Shown one piece after another: positions 26,024 through 33,795 of a stretch of 64,000 bases of DNA (its first letter is position 1; the number at the start of each line of letters is the position of its first letter). Under the pieces are notes generated by a model. The model saw nothing but the letters and a program-made list of their open reading frames with translations, ran no database searches and was not told the DNA's origin. Both the position numbers and the translations under genes were made by a program. The stretch is from Streptomyces flavofungini (GTDB lineage: Bacteria > Actinomycetota > Actinomycetes > Streptomycetales > Streptomycetaceae), in assembly GCF_030388665.1 (NCBI RefSeq), contig NZ_CP128846.1:2294001-2358000 (forward strand), written 5' to 3'.

Positions 26024-27400
26024 ATGGGACGCCATCGGTGCGATTCGCGCGCCCGCAACAGACCGTCGCAGAGGAAGCACCGTCCGCTGCGGTGGGTGCT
26101 CGGTTCGCTCACGGTGCTCGTGCTGACGGCCGCGGGGGTCGGGGTGTGGATCTATCAGGATCTGAACGGCAACATCCACGCCGCCGACATCGACGCCAAG
26201 CTGGGAAGTGACCGGCCCGCCAATCTGAGCCCTGGCTCGAAGAACATCCTGGTCGTGGGCTCGGACAGCCGAGACGGCGCCAACGCCAAGTACGGCAGGG
26301 GCCTTGAGACCATGCAGTCGGACACCCTGATGCTGGTGCACCTGCCGGCCGACCGGAAGTGGGCCACGGTCGTGTCCTTCCCGCGCGACTCCTGGGTCAG
26401 GATCCCCGCCTGCGACAAGGGCGACGGCAGACTGTCCGCCGTCCACCACTTCAAGATCAACGAAGCGTTCTCGATCGGCGGCAGCACCGGGGATGTGGCG
26501 AGCGCCGCGGCCTGCACCATAAAGACCGTGGAGGCGAACACCGGCCTGCGCGTGGATCACTTCGCCTCCCTGGACTTCCAGGGCTTCAAGGGCATGGTCA
26601 ACGCCCTGGGCGGCATCGAGGTCTGCCCGAAGGAGGCGATCCACGACAAGAAGGCCCACCTGGACCTGGAAGCGGGCTGCCAGACCATAAGGGGCGAGGA
26701 GGCGCTGGGCTACGTCCGTACCCGCTACAGCGTCGGCGACGGCTCGGACATCGGGCGCATCGGCCGCCAGCAGGAGTTCATGGAAGCCCTCGCCGAAAAG
26801 GCGCAATCGAAGCTCACCAACCCCAAGGCGCTGTACGGCTTCTTGAAGTCCGCGACCACGTCACTGACCACGGACAGCTCGCTGGCCGGGATAAAGCCCC
26901 TGTACGGGCTGGCGTCCGAGCTGAAGGGCGTCCCGGGCGACCGGCTGACCTTCCTGACCGTCCCGAACTACCCGCGCCAGGCCGACGTCCCCACCGACCG
27001 GGCGAACGTGGTGTGGCAGTTCCCGCAGGCCGCCGACCTGTTCGCCGCCCTGGCCCAAGACAAGGAGGTCGGCAAGGCCGACAAGCGGAAGCTGAAGGCC
27101 GCGGCCAAGAATCCGGTGTACGCCTCGTCCGTCCGCGTGCGCGTCCTCAACGGGACGGACAGCCCCGGCCGCGCCGGGGCGGCCGCGGAGCAGCTGCGCG
27201 AGGCGGGCCTCGTCGTCACGGAAACCGGCAACGCGCCAGCGAGTGCCCACGCCACGCGGGTGAGCTACCCGGACGGAATGAAGGAGCGCGCCGAGCAGGT
27301 CGCCTCCCGGCTGCCCGGCACCCGCGCCGTGCGGGACGCGGAGGCGACACCCGGCGTGGTGACGGTGACCATAGGCGAGGACTTCAAGCGCGTGCGCTGA
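26024..27400 (+). CDS. LCP-family (LytR-CpsA-Psr) cell-wall glycopolymer ligase
   Basis: 458 residues. A basic N-terminus, one transmembrane helix (WVLGSLTVLVLTAAGVGVWIY, about 24-44), the LCP domain (NILVVGSDSRDG, QSDTLMLVHL, VSFPRDSWV with its conserved Arg/Asp, LGGIEVCP, and YVRTRYSVGDGSDIGRIGRQQ) and a C-terminal LytR_C domain (VRVRVLNGTDSPGRAGAAAEQL). LCP enzymes transfer undecaprenyl-linked polymers such as teichoic acids, teichulosonic acids or arabinogalactan to peptidoglycan. ATG at 26024 with GGAG upstream. A BlaI-type dyad 55 bases before the start places wall remodelling in the proposed regulon. Confidence 0.94.
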   Translation: MGRHRCDSRARNRPSQRKHRPLRWVLGSLTVLVLTAAGVGVWIYQDLNGNIHAADIDAKLGSDRPANLSPGSKNILVVGSDSRDGANAKYGRGLETMQSDTLMLVHLPADRKWATVVSFPRDSWVRIPACDKGDGRLSAVHHFKINEAFSIGGSTGDVASAAACTIKTVEANTGLRVDHFASLDFQGFKGMVNALGGIEVCPKEAIHDKKAHLDLEAGCQTIRGEEALGYVRTRYSVGDGSDIGRIGRQQEFMEALAEKAQSKLTNPKALYGFLKSATTSLTTDSSLAGIKPLYGLASELKGVPGDRLTFLTVPNYPRQADVPTDRANVVWQFPQAADLFAALAQDKEVGKADKRKLKAAAKNPVYASSVRVRVLNGTDSPGRAGAAAEQLREAGLVVTETGNAPASAHATRVSYPDGMKERAEQVASRLPGTRAVRDAEATPGVVTVTIGEDFKRVR

Positions 27401-27484
27401 TCGCACCACCCCGCCCTGGCGCGATTCCGCGACAAGGCGGGGATGACGTCGACGCCCCGGTCGCCGGCAGAAGGAGCCGGAGAC

Positions 27485-27940
27485 CTAGAGGTCGAACTCG
27501 TGCGGCGGCAGGTCGAGCGTGTAGCACGCCTCCCGCACGACGGCCTGCTCGTCCTTGTCGAAGTCGCCGTCGGCACCACCGATGACGATGCCGATCTGGA
27601 TGACCGCGCGGGCCTCGGCGGGCTTCTTCTTGGCCTTGGCGATCTCCTGGAGCACGCTGACCTTGCCGAGCTGGAAGTCGGCGGCCAGCTGGTCGAGGTT
27701 CGCCTCGAACCGTCGCTGGAGGTCCTCGGAGGGGAAGTTGCGCAGCACCTCGTTGGTGAGGATGAGTTCGGTGACGCGCTGGCGCTCGGAGGGGTCCACC
27801 GAGCCGTCGGCGGCCGCGACCAGGGCGCACATCGCCATACTGGCGTCCCGGAAGGCGCCGCTCTTCAGGTCGTTCTTCTTGGCCATGAGCTGCGTCTGCA
27901 TCTGCGACGCGGATTCCTTCAAACGGTCCCACAGGGCCAT
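27485..27940 (-). CDS. TerB-family tellurite-resistance-like protein
   Basis: 151 residues. TerB signature: ASMAMCALVAAADGSVDPSERQRV and the second acidic motif VIGGADGDFDKDEQAVVREAC, each with the Asp cluster of TerB metal sites. Cytoplasmic and helical. Together with two TerD genes it gives a partial ter set (no TerC, TerA or TerZ seen). The leader between promoter and start contains a strong hairpin (27969-28007), and a BlaI-type dyad lies just beyond it at 28014. Confidence 0.92.
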   Translation of the reverse strand: MALWDRLKESASQMQTQLMAKKNDLKSGAFRDASMAMCALVAAADGSVDPSERQRVTELILTNEVLRNFPSEDLQRRFEANLDQLAADFQLGKVSVLQEIAKAKKKPAEARAVIQIGIVIGGADGDFDKDEQAVVREACYTLDLPPHEFDL

Positions 27941-27968
27941 GCCCGCTCAACTCCAGCCGATGTCGTGA

Positions 27969-28007
27969 GTGTTGTCCGGGCCGCAGGGAGCACAGCCCGG
28001 ACAACAC
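27969..28007 (-). other. Strong hairpin in the terB leader
   Basis: GTGTTGTCCGGGC / GCCCGGACAACAC, a perfect 13-bp stem with a 13-base loop, lying between the BlaI-type operator (28014-28029) and the terB start (27940). It is inside the expected 5' untranslated region, so an RNA-level role (stability, attenuation) is possible. Confidence 0.6.
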
Positions 28008-28013
28008 CTATCT

Positions 28014-28029
28014 TCTACAGAAATGTAGA
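28014..28029. promoter_or_regulatory. BlaI-type operator, site 5 (terB)
   Basis: TCTACA-GAAA-TGTAGA, extended to CT...AG pairs (28012-28031). It is 74 bases upstream of the terB start, with the leader hairpin between. Confidence 0.78.
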
Positions 28030-28073
28030 AGCTAGCAGGAGTACGCCTGGTTTCCGCCTGGCATGCTCAGTGT

Positions 28074-29096
28074 TCACTCTTCTTCCGCGTCTTCGTCGCC
28101 TTCGAAGAAGTCCCCGACCTCGTCGACCACTTCGGCCGCGACCATGCCGCCGACGACACCGACCGCGAGCCCAGCGGCACCCGCCGCGACGGCGGTGCCC
28201 ACGCCCGGCCCGGAGCGATGGTGCCCGCCGTGACCGTGGCCGTCGTGGCCGTGCGGGTGGAAGCCGTGACCGTGGCCGTGGCTGTCGTGACCGTGGCCGT
28301 AGGCGTCACTGTGTCCGTACGAGGACCGGTGCTCGACCATCTGCCGCACCCAGCCGTCGACCACGCTCTTCCAGTCCTGGTGCGTGATTCCCTCGTGGGA
28401 GACGGCGAAGCGGGTGACCGCGTCATGGCCGGAGGAGAAGAAGCCGCCGCGCTTGTCGGCCTCCAGCACCACCTCCATCTCGTCGCGGTGGGCCAGGAAG
28501 CTCACCTCGATCTCGTTGACCGTGTGCGCGTACTCCGGGGACGGGGCGAGCTCGATCTCCTGGTAGAAGGGCAGTTGCTGGCCGGTGCCGCCGATGCGGC
28601 CCAGCTCCAGGTCGGCGGACTTGAAGCCGAAGCCGAGCTGCCCGAAGGCTTCCAGGATCACCTCCTGGGCAGGCAGTGGGGCGACGGCCAGTGCGTCCAG
28701 GTCTCCCTTGTCCTTGGCGCCCGCCACCGCCAGTTCGGTGCGCACGCCGAGGACGATGCCCAGGCTCTGCCCGTACAACTCGGTGATCGGCGTCTCCCAT
28801 GGCAGGGTGATCGCGAACGGCACGCTGTCCTGCTGGCCCTCGCCGAGCCGGAAGCCGCCGCCGACGATGAACCGGTCGAAGGCCACATACCCCTCGCGCT
28901 CACCGCCGTCGTGCTCGGCCTCCACACGCGCCACCAGCTCCAGGGTGATGTGCTCGACGTCGACGTCGGCGTTGCCGCCCTGGAGGTTCACCTGCCCGCG
29001 CAGTGTCCCGCCGGGCTGGATGGCGCCGGGCTTGAGGACCGTATCCACCGAGGGGCCGCCCACCCCGAGCGATCCGAGCAGTCGCTTGAACACCAT
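28074..29096 (-). CDS. Spo0M-family (arrestin-like) protein with histidine-rich tail
   Basis: 340 residues from the ATG at 29096, preferred to the GTG at 29108 because AAGGAG is correctly spaced only for the ATG. Spo0M features: VFKRLLGSLGVGGPSVDTVL at the N-terminus and arrestin-type beta strands (GGTLRGQVNLQGG, VEHITLELVARVE, PFAITLPWETPIT). Spo0M proteins influence sporulation and cell division in Bacillus. Unusual here is the C-terminal part: about 18 histidines in roughly 45 residues (YGHGHDSHGHGHGFHPHGHD and on), then a Gly/Ala/Val hydrophobic segment (VAAGAAGLAVGVVGGMVAAE) and an acidic end. That suggests metal binding and perhaps membrane contact. A BlaI-type dyad is 50 bases upstream. 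Confidence 0.9.
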   Translation of the reverse strand: MVFKRLLGSLGVGGPSVDTVLKPGAIQPGGTLRGQVNLQGGNADVDVEHITLELVARVEAEHDGGEREGYVAFDRFIVGGGFRLGEGQQDSVPFAITLPWETPITELYGQSLGIVLGVRTELAVAGAKDKGDLDALAVAPLPAQEVILEAFGQLGFGFKSADLELGRIGGTGQQLPFYQEIELAPSPEYAHTVNEIEVSFLAHRDEMEVVLEADKRGGFFSSGHDAVTRFAVSHEGITHQDWKSVVDGWVRQMVEHRSSYGHSDAYGHGHDSHGHGHGFHPHGHDGHGHGGHHRSGPGVGTAVAAGAAGLAVGVVGGMVAAEVVDEVGDFFEGDEDAEEE

Positions 29097-29145
29097 CGCG
29101 GCGTTCACTCCTTACCGTTCTTCGACGTTCCGTCAGAATCCCTTG

Positions 29146-29161
29146 TCTACAGGGCTGTAGA
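29146..29161. promoter_or_regulatory. BlaI-type operator, site 6 (Spo0M-family gene)
   Basis: TCTACA-GGGC-TGTAGA, 50 bases upstream of the Spo0M-family start. It is the rightmost copy seen; none occurs elsewhere in the window. Confidence 0.78.
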
Positions 29162-29321
29162 AGGAGGATAGAGCGGACGCACCCGGTGGGGACAGCGCAG
29201 CGGGAATACGTACTCCTGATGACGTACGCAGGGCACTGATCGGCCCCTACCGTCCGGAACGTGCCCCCTCGCAGTCCTTCTCTCCCCCCCCGCCCGCGTC
29301 GCATCCGGTGGCCGGTGGCCG

Positions 29322-29700
29322 GTGGCCATCATGTTCGTCACCGGCGCGGCGTGCGCGGGCTGGGCGCTGTACGGGCACATCGGGGAACTGCTGAACCTGC
29401 CGGTGATGGTGGCCCTGTACACGCTCGCCGTGCGGGGCCACCGCCGGGCGGACCCTGCGCACCGCCGTGATCGCGCCCCTGGCCTCAGGGGTGGTGTCGG
29501 TGGTGGCGGGCATCGGCGTCGCGCAGCCGCAGGGCGCGCCACTGCTGGAGATGCTCTGGCCGCTCGTACCACTGCTGCTTGGGGAAGTGGTCCACGGACG
29601 GCAGGAGTTGATGCGGGAGTACGCCGACCCGGCGGTCCGCGCGCAGACCGAGCGGGAGCGGGCAACTCGAAGAAGCTCATTCATGGGCGCGGCCCGATAG
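29322..29700 (+). pseudogene. N-terminal fragment of a sensor histidine kinase
   Basis: Hydrophobic stretches FVTGAACAGWALYGHIGELL and LPVMVALYTLAVRG read in one frame, then TAVIAPLASGVVSVVAGIGV, LLEMLWPLVPLLLGEVVHGR and a juxtamembrane helix in the next frame; one extra base near 29450 separates them. This is the four-helix sensor segment typical of actinobacterial NarX/DesK-type kinases. The kinase core is missing: the frame ends at 29700 against a TetR fragment. A decayed remnant. Confidence 0.6.
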
Positions 29701-29765
29701 CCCCGCTGTCCGAAGATCCTCACCGCCGAGTCCAGCATCCGCTGCTCGCGCACAGCCCGTGGCAT
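29680..29765 (-). pseudogene. N-terminal fragment of a TetR-family regulator
   Basis: From the ATG at 29765 the frame reads MPRAVREQRMLDSAVRIFGQ and RGYRAAPMNE, the first helices of a TetR DNA-binding domain. Similarity stops there, where the kinase fragment (opposite strand) begins. Junction of two truncated genes, consistent with a past deletion. Confidence 0.55.
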
Positions 29766-29858
29766 CCTCGCCTGCCGGCGCGTCCCGCTTGCCCGGCCCC
29801 CGCGTTCCACGCTGTCCGTTCACCGGTCAGCGTACGGTCGACGGGGGCCAGGGAACGA

Positions 29859-30629
29859 TTACCGGATGAGCCCGCTCACCGGCACGATCAGCGCATCGGC
29901 CCGGGCTCCCAGCTTCGCGGCGACTCCGTCGCGCAGCGGCCCGTACACCTCGTCGTTGAGATGAAGTATCTGCGATCCGCGGAAGACTTCGGCACCGGCT
30001 TGGAATTCCATACGCAGCAGCCGCCCGATCTCCGTGGCTTCATTCTCGATCCGGAGTCGGAATCTGCCGAGCCGCACGGTCGCAAGGCCATCCGTCTCGT
30101 CTACGGCGGCCACCTGGAAGTTTCCGGCGCGTTCGACATGGCTCTCCTTTTCGAAGAGTTTCGCTGCCGGGTCGTCATCGGGCAGGGTCGTGAGAACCTT
30201 CAGTGCCGCGGTCACCCGTTCCACGGACGGTGCGTCGGAAATGCGGGTGAGCACCTTCAGGATCACGGGACCTAGTCGGTAGGGAAACTTGCGGGGCTTG
30301 TGCCGGGTGAGCCCCTCATGTTCCTTGATGACCCAGCCGACACGTTCGAGGGTTTCCCCGTAAGAGCGGTACCAATTCTCCGCTTCCGTGTACCGGTCGT
30401 ACTTCTTGTTGGCCACGAGTTGGGCCAGGAGAACGGAATGGAGCACATCTCTTCTGTGCCCCTCGGAAACCGCGGCCGAGAGGACGACCAGAGCGCCGCC
30501 GTCGACCGCGGCACCCGCACCGCCCCGCGGGACCGGGAGCAAGGGGCCCGGTGGTACGGGTTCAGGCCCCAGGTCCCAGTCCGTCATCGCGTCCAGCGCC
30601 GCCAGGCGCTCCCACTCGGACTTGTCCAT
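29859..30629 (-). CDS. Unknown protein, paralogue B of a tandem pair
   Basis: 256 residues, no family recognised. Clearly paralogous to the gene before it: LLAQLVANKKYDRYTEAENWYRSYGETLERVGWVI matches LLAQLAANKKFDREKETDKWYGFYRSVLEQVGWVV, and both share an ending with LNDEVY and a K-L-G motif. Mixed alpha/beta character; the later part (GNFQVAAVDETDGLATVRLG) looks like beta strands. No signal peptide or membrane helix. Start ATG at 30629 (a GTG sits one codon earlier); gap of 34 bases to the preceding gene implies a shared transcript. Confidence 0.75.
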   Translation of the reverse strand: MDKSEWERLAALDAMTDWDLGPEPVPPGPLLPVPRGGAGAAVDGGALVVLSAAVSEGHRRDVLHSVLLAQLVANKKYDRYTEAENWYRSYGETLERVGWVIKEHEGLTRHKPRKFPYRLGPVILKVLTRISDAPSVERVTAALKVLTTLPDDDPAAKLFEKESHVERAGNFQVAAVDETDGLATVRLGRFRLRIENEATEIGRLLRMEFQAGAEVFRGSQILHLNDEVYGPLRDGVAAKLGARADALIVPVSGLIR

Positions 30630-30663
30630 CACGACGTCAGGTTCCGGATGTCCGTCCGGCGCC

Positions 30664-31440
30664 CTAGATCTCCAGCTCGTCGATGAACTTGTCGGCCTTG
30701 TCGCCGAGCTTCCTGATGATCGCCTCGCGGACCTGCTCGTACACGTCCTCGTTGAGCGTCATCGTCTGCCGGGCCTGGAACATCGTCGTGCTGGAGCGCG
30801 GGAAGCTGAAGAACAGCACGCGCGTGACGCGCTCGTTGGTCTTGAAGTGGAACGCACCGATCTTCATCACGACGGTGTCGCGCGCCGAGACGCCGCACGC
30901 CGAGATCTGGAAGTTGCCCAGATTCTCGCTGTGCGAGCTGCTCTCGAAGAGCACCACGCGACGGTCCCTGTCAGGCAGGGCCTTCAGCGCCGCGATGGTG
31001 GCCTTCGCCACCGCCAGTTCGCGGCCCGTGGCGATGGCCTGGAGCAGTGCGATGACGGCCCGGTCCACGGTGAACCGGGAGCCGGCCACCGAGAGCCTCG
31101 CGAACGAGAAGGACGGCACGACCCAGCCGACCTGCTCAAGCACGGACCGGTAGAAGCCGTACCACTTGTCGGTTTCCTTCTCCCGGTCGAACTTCTTGTT
31201 CGCCGCGAGCTGCGCGAGCAGCGTGGAGTTGAGGACGTCGGACTTCTGCTGACCGTTCAGGCCGTCAGTGAAAGCGACGACGGACCCCGCGACGACCGCG
31301 GCCGACTCTTCTTCCTCCTGCAGCGCCACGCCTGCGGGGAAGTAGCTCATTTCCGGAAGATCGAGCTCGAGGCCGTCGATGAACTGAAGTGAATCAGCGA
31401 CCTTCTGTTTCTGTTCGACTTCAATGTCGGAAGACGTCAC
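30664..31440 (-). CDS. Unknown protein, paralogue A of a tandem pair
   Basis: 258 residues from a GTG at 31440, chosen because AGAGGGGG lies about six bases upstream; the open frame continues further up but without protein-like character. Contains VVAFTDGLNGQQKSDVLNSTLLAQLAANKKFD, then a helical middle, then GNFQISACGVSARDTVVMKI and TMTLNEDVYEQVREAIIRKLG. Shared blocks with paralogue B show a duplication. I do not recognise the family. Codon use is less GC-rich than the surrounding chromosome, which fits acquisition from elsewhere. The 31441-31763 interval upstream shows no other gene and should hold the promoter. Confidence 0.78.
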   Translation of the reverse strand: MTSSDIEVEQKQKVADSLQFIDGLELDLPEMSYFPAGVALQEEEESAAVVAGSVVAFTDGLNGQQKSDVLNSTLLAQLAANKKFDREKETDKWYGFYRSVLEQVGWVVPSFSFARLSVAGSRFTVDRAVIALLQAIATGRELAVAKATIAALKALPDRDRRVVLFESSSHSENLGNFQISACGVSARDTVVMKIGAFHFKTNERVTRVLFFSFPRSSTTMFQARQTMTLNEDVYEQVREAIIRKLGDKADKFIDELEI

Positions 31441-31763
31441 AACGCCCCCTCTGTCGAATGCCACTTGGCGCCTCAGATCGGCGCAATAATCTGCGGGGCA
31501 AACCCCGCTGGTGCTCCTTGAATGCAGGAGCAGTCCCCCATCGGCCAGTGAAATCGTCCAGCGAAATCCACTGGTGAGTGTCATAATATGCCCACCCATG
31601 GAGTCGTCAAGAGCATGGCAAGGCAATGACCAGGACTCGCCTCGAACACATTTTGTGGTGGGTCGGGTGTGAAAAGAAAGGCCCCCGGGAGCTGAGGTGG
31701 CCACCCGGACGTGTTCCGCGCGCCCGTGACGGCGGGACGTGAGGCCGTATCGGGCTGCTGCCG

Positions 31764-31938
31764 CTACGCGACCGCAGCGGGCCCAGTGGGGCGACCGAGG
31801 GCCTCACCCGACGTCGGCAGTACGGCGAAGAAGGAGGCCAGGCGTGTGATCCGCAGCAGCCACAGGACGCGGGGCGGGGGTGCGGCCAGTACGAGTGGCC
31901 CGGCGCGCTCGGTGACCCGCGCCGTGAACTGGGCGTTT
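31764..31938 (-). pseudogene. C-terminal fragment of a STAS-domain anti-sigma factor antagonist
   Basis: The frame ending at 31764 reads RAGPLVLAAPPPRVLWLLRI then TRLASFFAVLPTSGEALG, the typical end of actinobacterial SpoIIAA-like STAS proteins (PLVLAAPPPAVxRLLxITGL...F.VxPTxEEAL). The N-terminal part with the phosphorylatable serine is missing; transposase-derived sequence begins instead. Probably truncated by the IS insertion. Confidence 0.55.
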
Positions 31939-31945
31939 CCCCGGT

Positions 31946-32560
31946 ATGGCCGGGGTGTTGAGGGCTGAACGGGTGTGGGTGGAGACGTGTACCGGGCTGC
32001 GGGTGGCTCAGTTTGCGCGGCTGCTGAGGGTGGTGCGGGAGCGGGGCGGCAACGGCACGAGCTGGCCGCCCGTGGAGCCTGCCGCTGGCCGAGCGGGCGC
32101 TGGCGGTGGCGGTGGCGGTGGCGGTCCACTACCGCACGAACTTGACGATGTGACAGCTGGGACCGCTGTTCTGCGTCCCGTCGTCCACGGTGTGCCGGGT
32201 GCTCCAAAGCCTGGGCCACTGCTCGCGCTTGAGCCCGTCTCCCGCCCGGTGGATGTCCCCGAGCGACTGTGGATCGTGGACGGAACATCGCCCCCGGTCG
32301 CGGACCGGGACGTCGCCCCCGGTCCGCGACCGGGACGTCGGGGCGTCCAGCCGCACCTACCGGTTCTCGGCACATGTGCAGGTCATCGTCGCTGCGGACA
32401 CCCGGATGGCGATCGCGGCGGCCTCTCCGGTGCCGGGCACCATCGCGGACGCACTCGCCTGGCGCGCATCCGGGCTGAGCCGGCACTGCGCGGATGCGAC
32501 CGTGCTCGGCGACGGCGCCTACCTCAACTGCGGGAGCCACGTCTATGCAGCGTCCACCGC
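31946..32560 (+). pseudogene. Degraded IS5-like transposase
   Basis: Homology is spread over several frames: LRAERVWVETCTGLRVAQFA and LLRVVRERGG; then in another frame LPLAERALAVAVAVAVHYRT with an in-frame TGA, followed by QLGPLFCVPSSTVCRVLQSL (the helix-turn-helix); then LLALEPVSRPVDVPERLWIVDGT; then RDRDVGASSRTYRFSAHVQV and MAIAAASPVPGTIADALAW, ending near GDGAYLNCGSHV. The VDG and GDGAY aspartates look like DDE catalytic residues. Frameshifts, a stop and an internal duplication show it is inactive. Terminal inverted repeats were not identified. Confidence 0.7.
32291..32340. repeat. 25-bp tandem duplication with inverted core inside the transposase remnant
   Basis: Two adjacent 25-base units. 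Outer parts are identical, but the inner 11 bases GGTCGCGGACC of the first are the reverse complement (GGTCCGCGACC) in the second. It adds length and breaks the transposase frame. Confidence 0.85.
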
Positions 32561-33010
32561 ACAGCCTAGGTTCCCCGCCTGATCCCGGGCGTCGGCCATT
32601 GCTGTAGTCGCACGCGCCGCGCGAGGCGTCGAACCGGCCTCCCCTCTCGCGGCCTGCCACCGCCACCTCGCAGCAGGAGCCCGAGATATCCGCCACGGCC
32701 CATCACAGCGCCAGGCCGCCCTCCACACCGGACGCCCCGGAGCGGACACTGGCGCACCTGCCCCTTCCCCGCCGCCCTGGACCCGCTCCCGGCCAGAGCC
32801 GACGACGACCACGGCCCGGCAAAGCCGATTTTGAACCATTCCTGGGCAGCCGAAGCACCTACGAATGCCGCCCCCACTGAGCCCCGAATCCGGCCATAGC
32901 CGTCAGAGCTTCACCAAGGGAAAGCCAAGGAGGTGCTGCTGCGGACCACGCCTGGTGCACCGCGACCTGCGAAAACACGCCCCTGATGACCCATCAGGAA
33001 GTGCACCAAA

Positions 33011-33050
33011 CGTGCGTCATACGTGCGTCACGCGCGTCGCTCGTGCGTCA
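33011..33050. repeat. Three CGTGCGTCA direct repeats
   Basis: Identical 9-mers at 33011, 33022 and 33042, that is 11 and 20 bases apart (about one and two helical turns). This phasing is what arm-type or regulator sites show. They lie about 50 bases left of the putative attachment repeat. Confidence 0.6.
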
Positions 33051-33097
33051 AGATATCGCCCGCAACGCACACAACACCCATAATGCACACCAGCCGA

Positions 33098-33157
33098 AAC
33101 CGCAGGTCAGCGCCCCTTCTCAGCAGGCTCAAGAATCGCACTCCACGTGATGCGTCA
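33098..33157. repeat. Putative left attachment repeat (RNA methyltransferase 3' end remnant)
   Basis: This stretch matches the end of the RNA methyltransferase gene at 38631-38696 in the same orientation: AACC-GCAGGTCAG, then CCCCTT, GGCTCnAGAATCG and CACTCCACnTGATGnGTCA, with a 5-base deletion and scattered mismatches. On the minus strand it still reads THHVEC and, allowing for the gap, ILEPAEKG before a stop. It carries no other part of that gene. Confidence 0.65.
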
Positions 33158-33402
33158 AAGGGAAGGTTTCGACCTGAGCGAGTCAGGGAAAAGACACAGG
33201 TCAGAGGCGCTTCCTCAGCCCATCGCGTGGGGTACGGACGCCCAGAGCGTCAAACGAGCGTCACGGCCGATTGCCCGTCCTGCCCACTCAGGCAGACCGA
33301 CGCTGCTATAGGCGGCTCCCCAGTAGGCTCCGCCTCTCTCGCGTCAGACACCGGCTCGCCCATCATGACCCGCGGCACCCCTCAGGCCGCCATAATGGAC
33401 TC

Positions 33403-33795
33403 ATGCCCTCCAGCTCACAGCACGCCTCACCCGCGCCGAGGGCCCTCCCGGGCGCGGACGCCGAGGACCTCGCGCTCTATCGGGAGAAGTTCCGGCGGCG
33501 TCTGCCGGAGTCGCTGGACGAGTTGTACGGCCCTACCCAGGGGATCGTGGAGCTGCCACTGCACATGGCCTGGTCGGGGATGACCTCGTACGACCTGACC
33601 AAGCCTCGCCAGCGCATGGGCCTGTACCGCACCGTCCTGCACGAGGGCCTGCGTGATGATCTGCCCCGATACCTCAACCGGGACCTGCTCCTCCAGCTGT
33701 GGCCTGTGCTGCGGACCCTGGTCGGTCGCACCGTGCGCGCCGTATGGGAAGACGCCTTCCCCCAACTCGCCTCCCGCACCCGGGCAGCCGCGTGA
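33403..33795 (+). CDS. Small unknown protein paired with the AbiEii-type nucleotidyltransferase
   Basis: 130 residues, ATG at 33403; the longer upstream frame is not protein-like. Mainly helical, rich in Arg/Leu (YREKFRRRLPESLDELYGP, HMAWSGMTSYDLTKPRQRMG, RDLLLQLWPVLRTLVGRTV). No family recognised. Its stop overlaps the start of the nucleotidyltransferase (GTGA), so the two are co-translated; in toxin-antitoxin pairs of this layout the first small protein is often the antitoxin or its functional equivalent, which is inference here. Confidence 0.75.
   Translation: MPSSSQHASPAPRALPGADAEDLALYREKFRRRLPESLDELYGPTQGIVELPLHMAWSGMTSYDLTKPRQRMGLYRTVLHEGLRDDLPRYLNRDLLLQLWPVLRTLVGRTVRAVWEDAFPQLASRTRAAA

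Larger units (their letters stand above)
32570..33402. other. Gene-poor interval with short direct repeats and left island boundary
   Basis: About 830 bases with no convincing gene on either strand. It holds three CGTGCGTCA copies (33011-33019, 33022-33030, 33042-33050) and the remnant of an RNA-methyltransferase 3' end (33098-33157). The right part should contain the promoter of the toxin-antitoxin-like pair that starts at 33403. Confidence 0.6.

Noticed and set aside
32566..32877. Possible small minus-strand gene right of the transposase remnant
   Set aside because: Product is Gly/Arg-rich without recognisable structure; more likely decayed sequence.
33011..33050. CRISPR-like short repeats
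   Set aside because: Units are only 9 bases, spacers 2 and 11 bases, and no cas genes are present.
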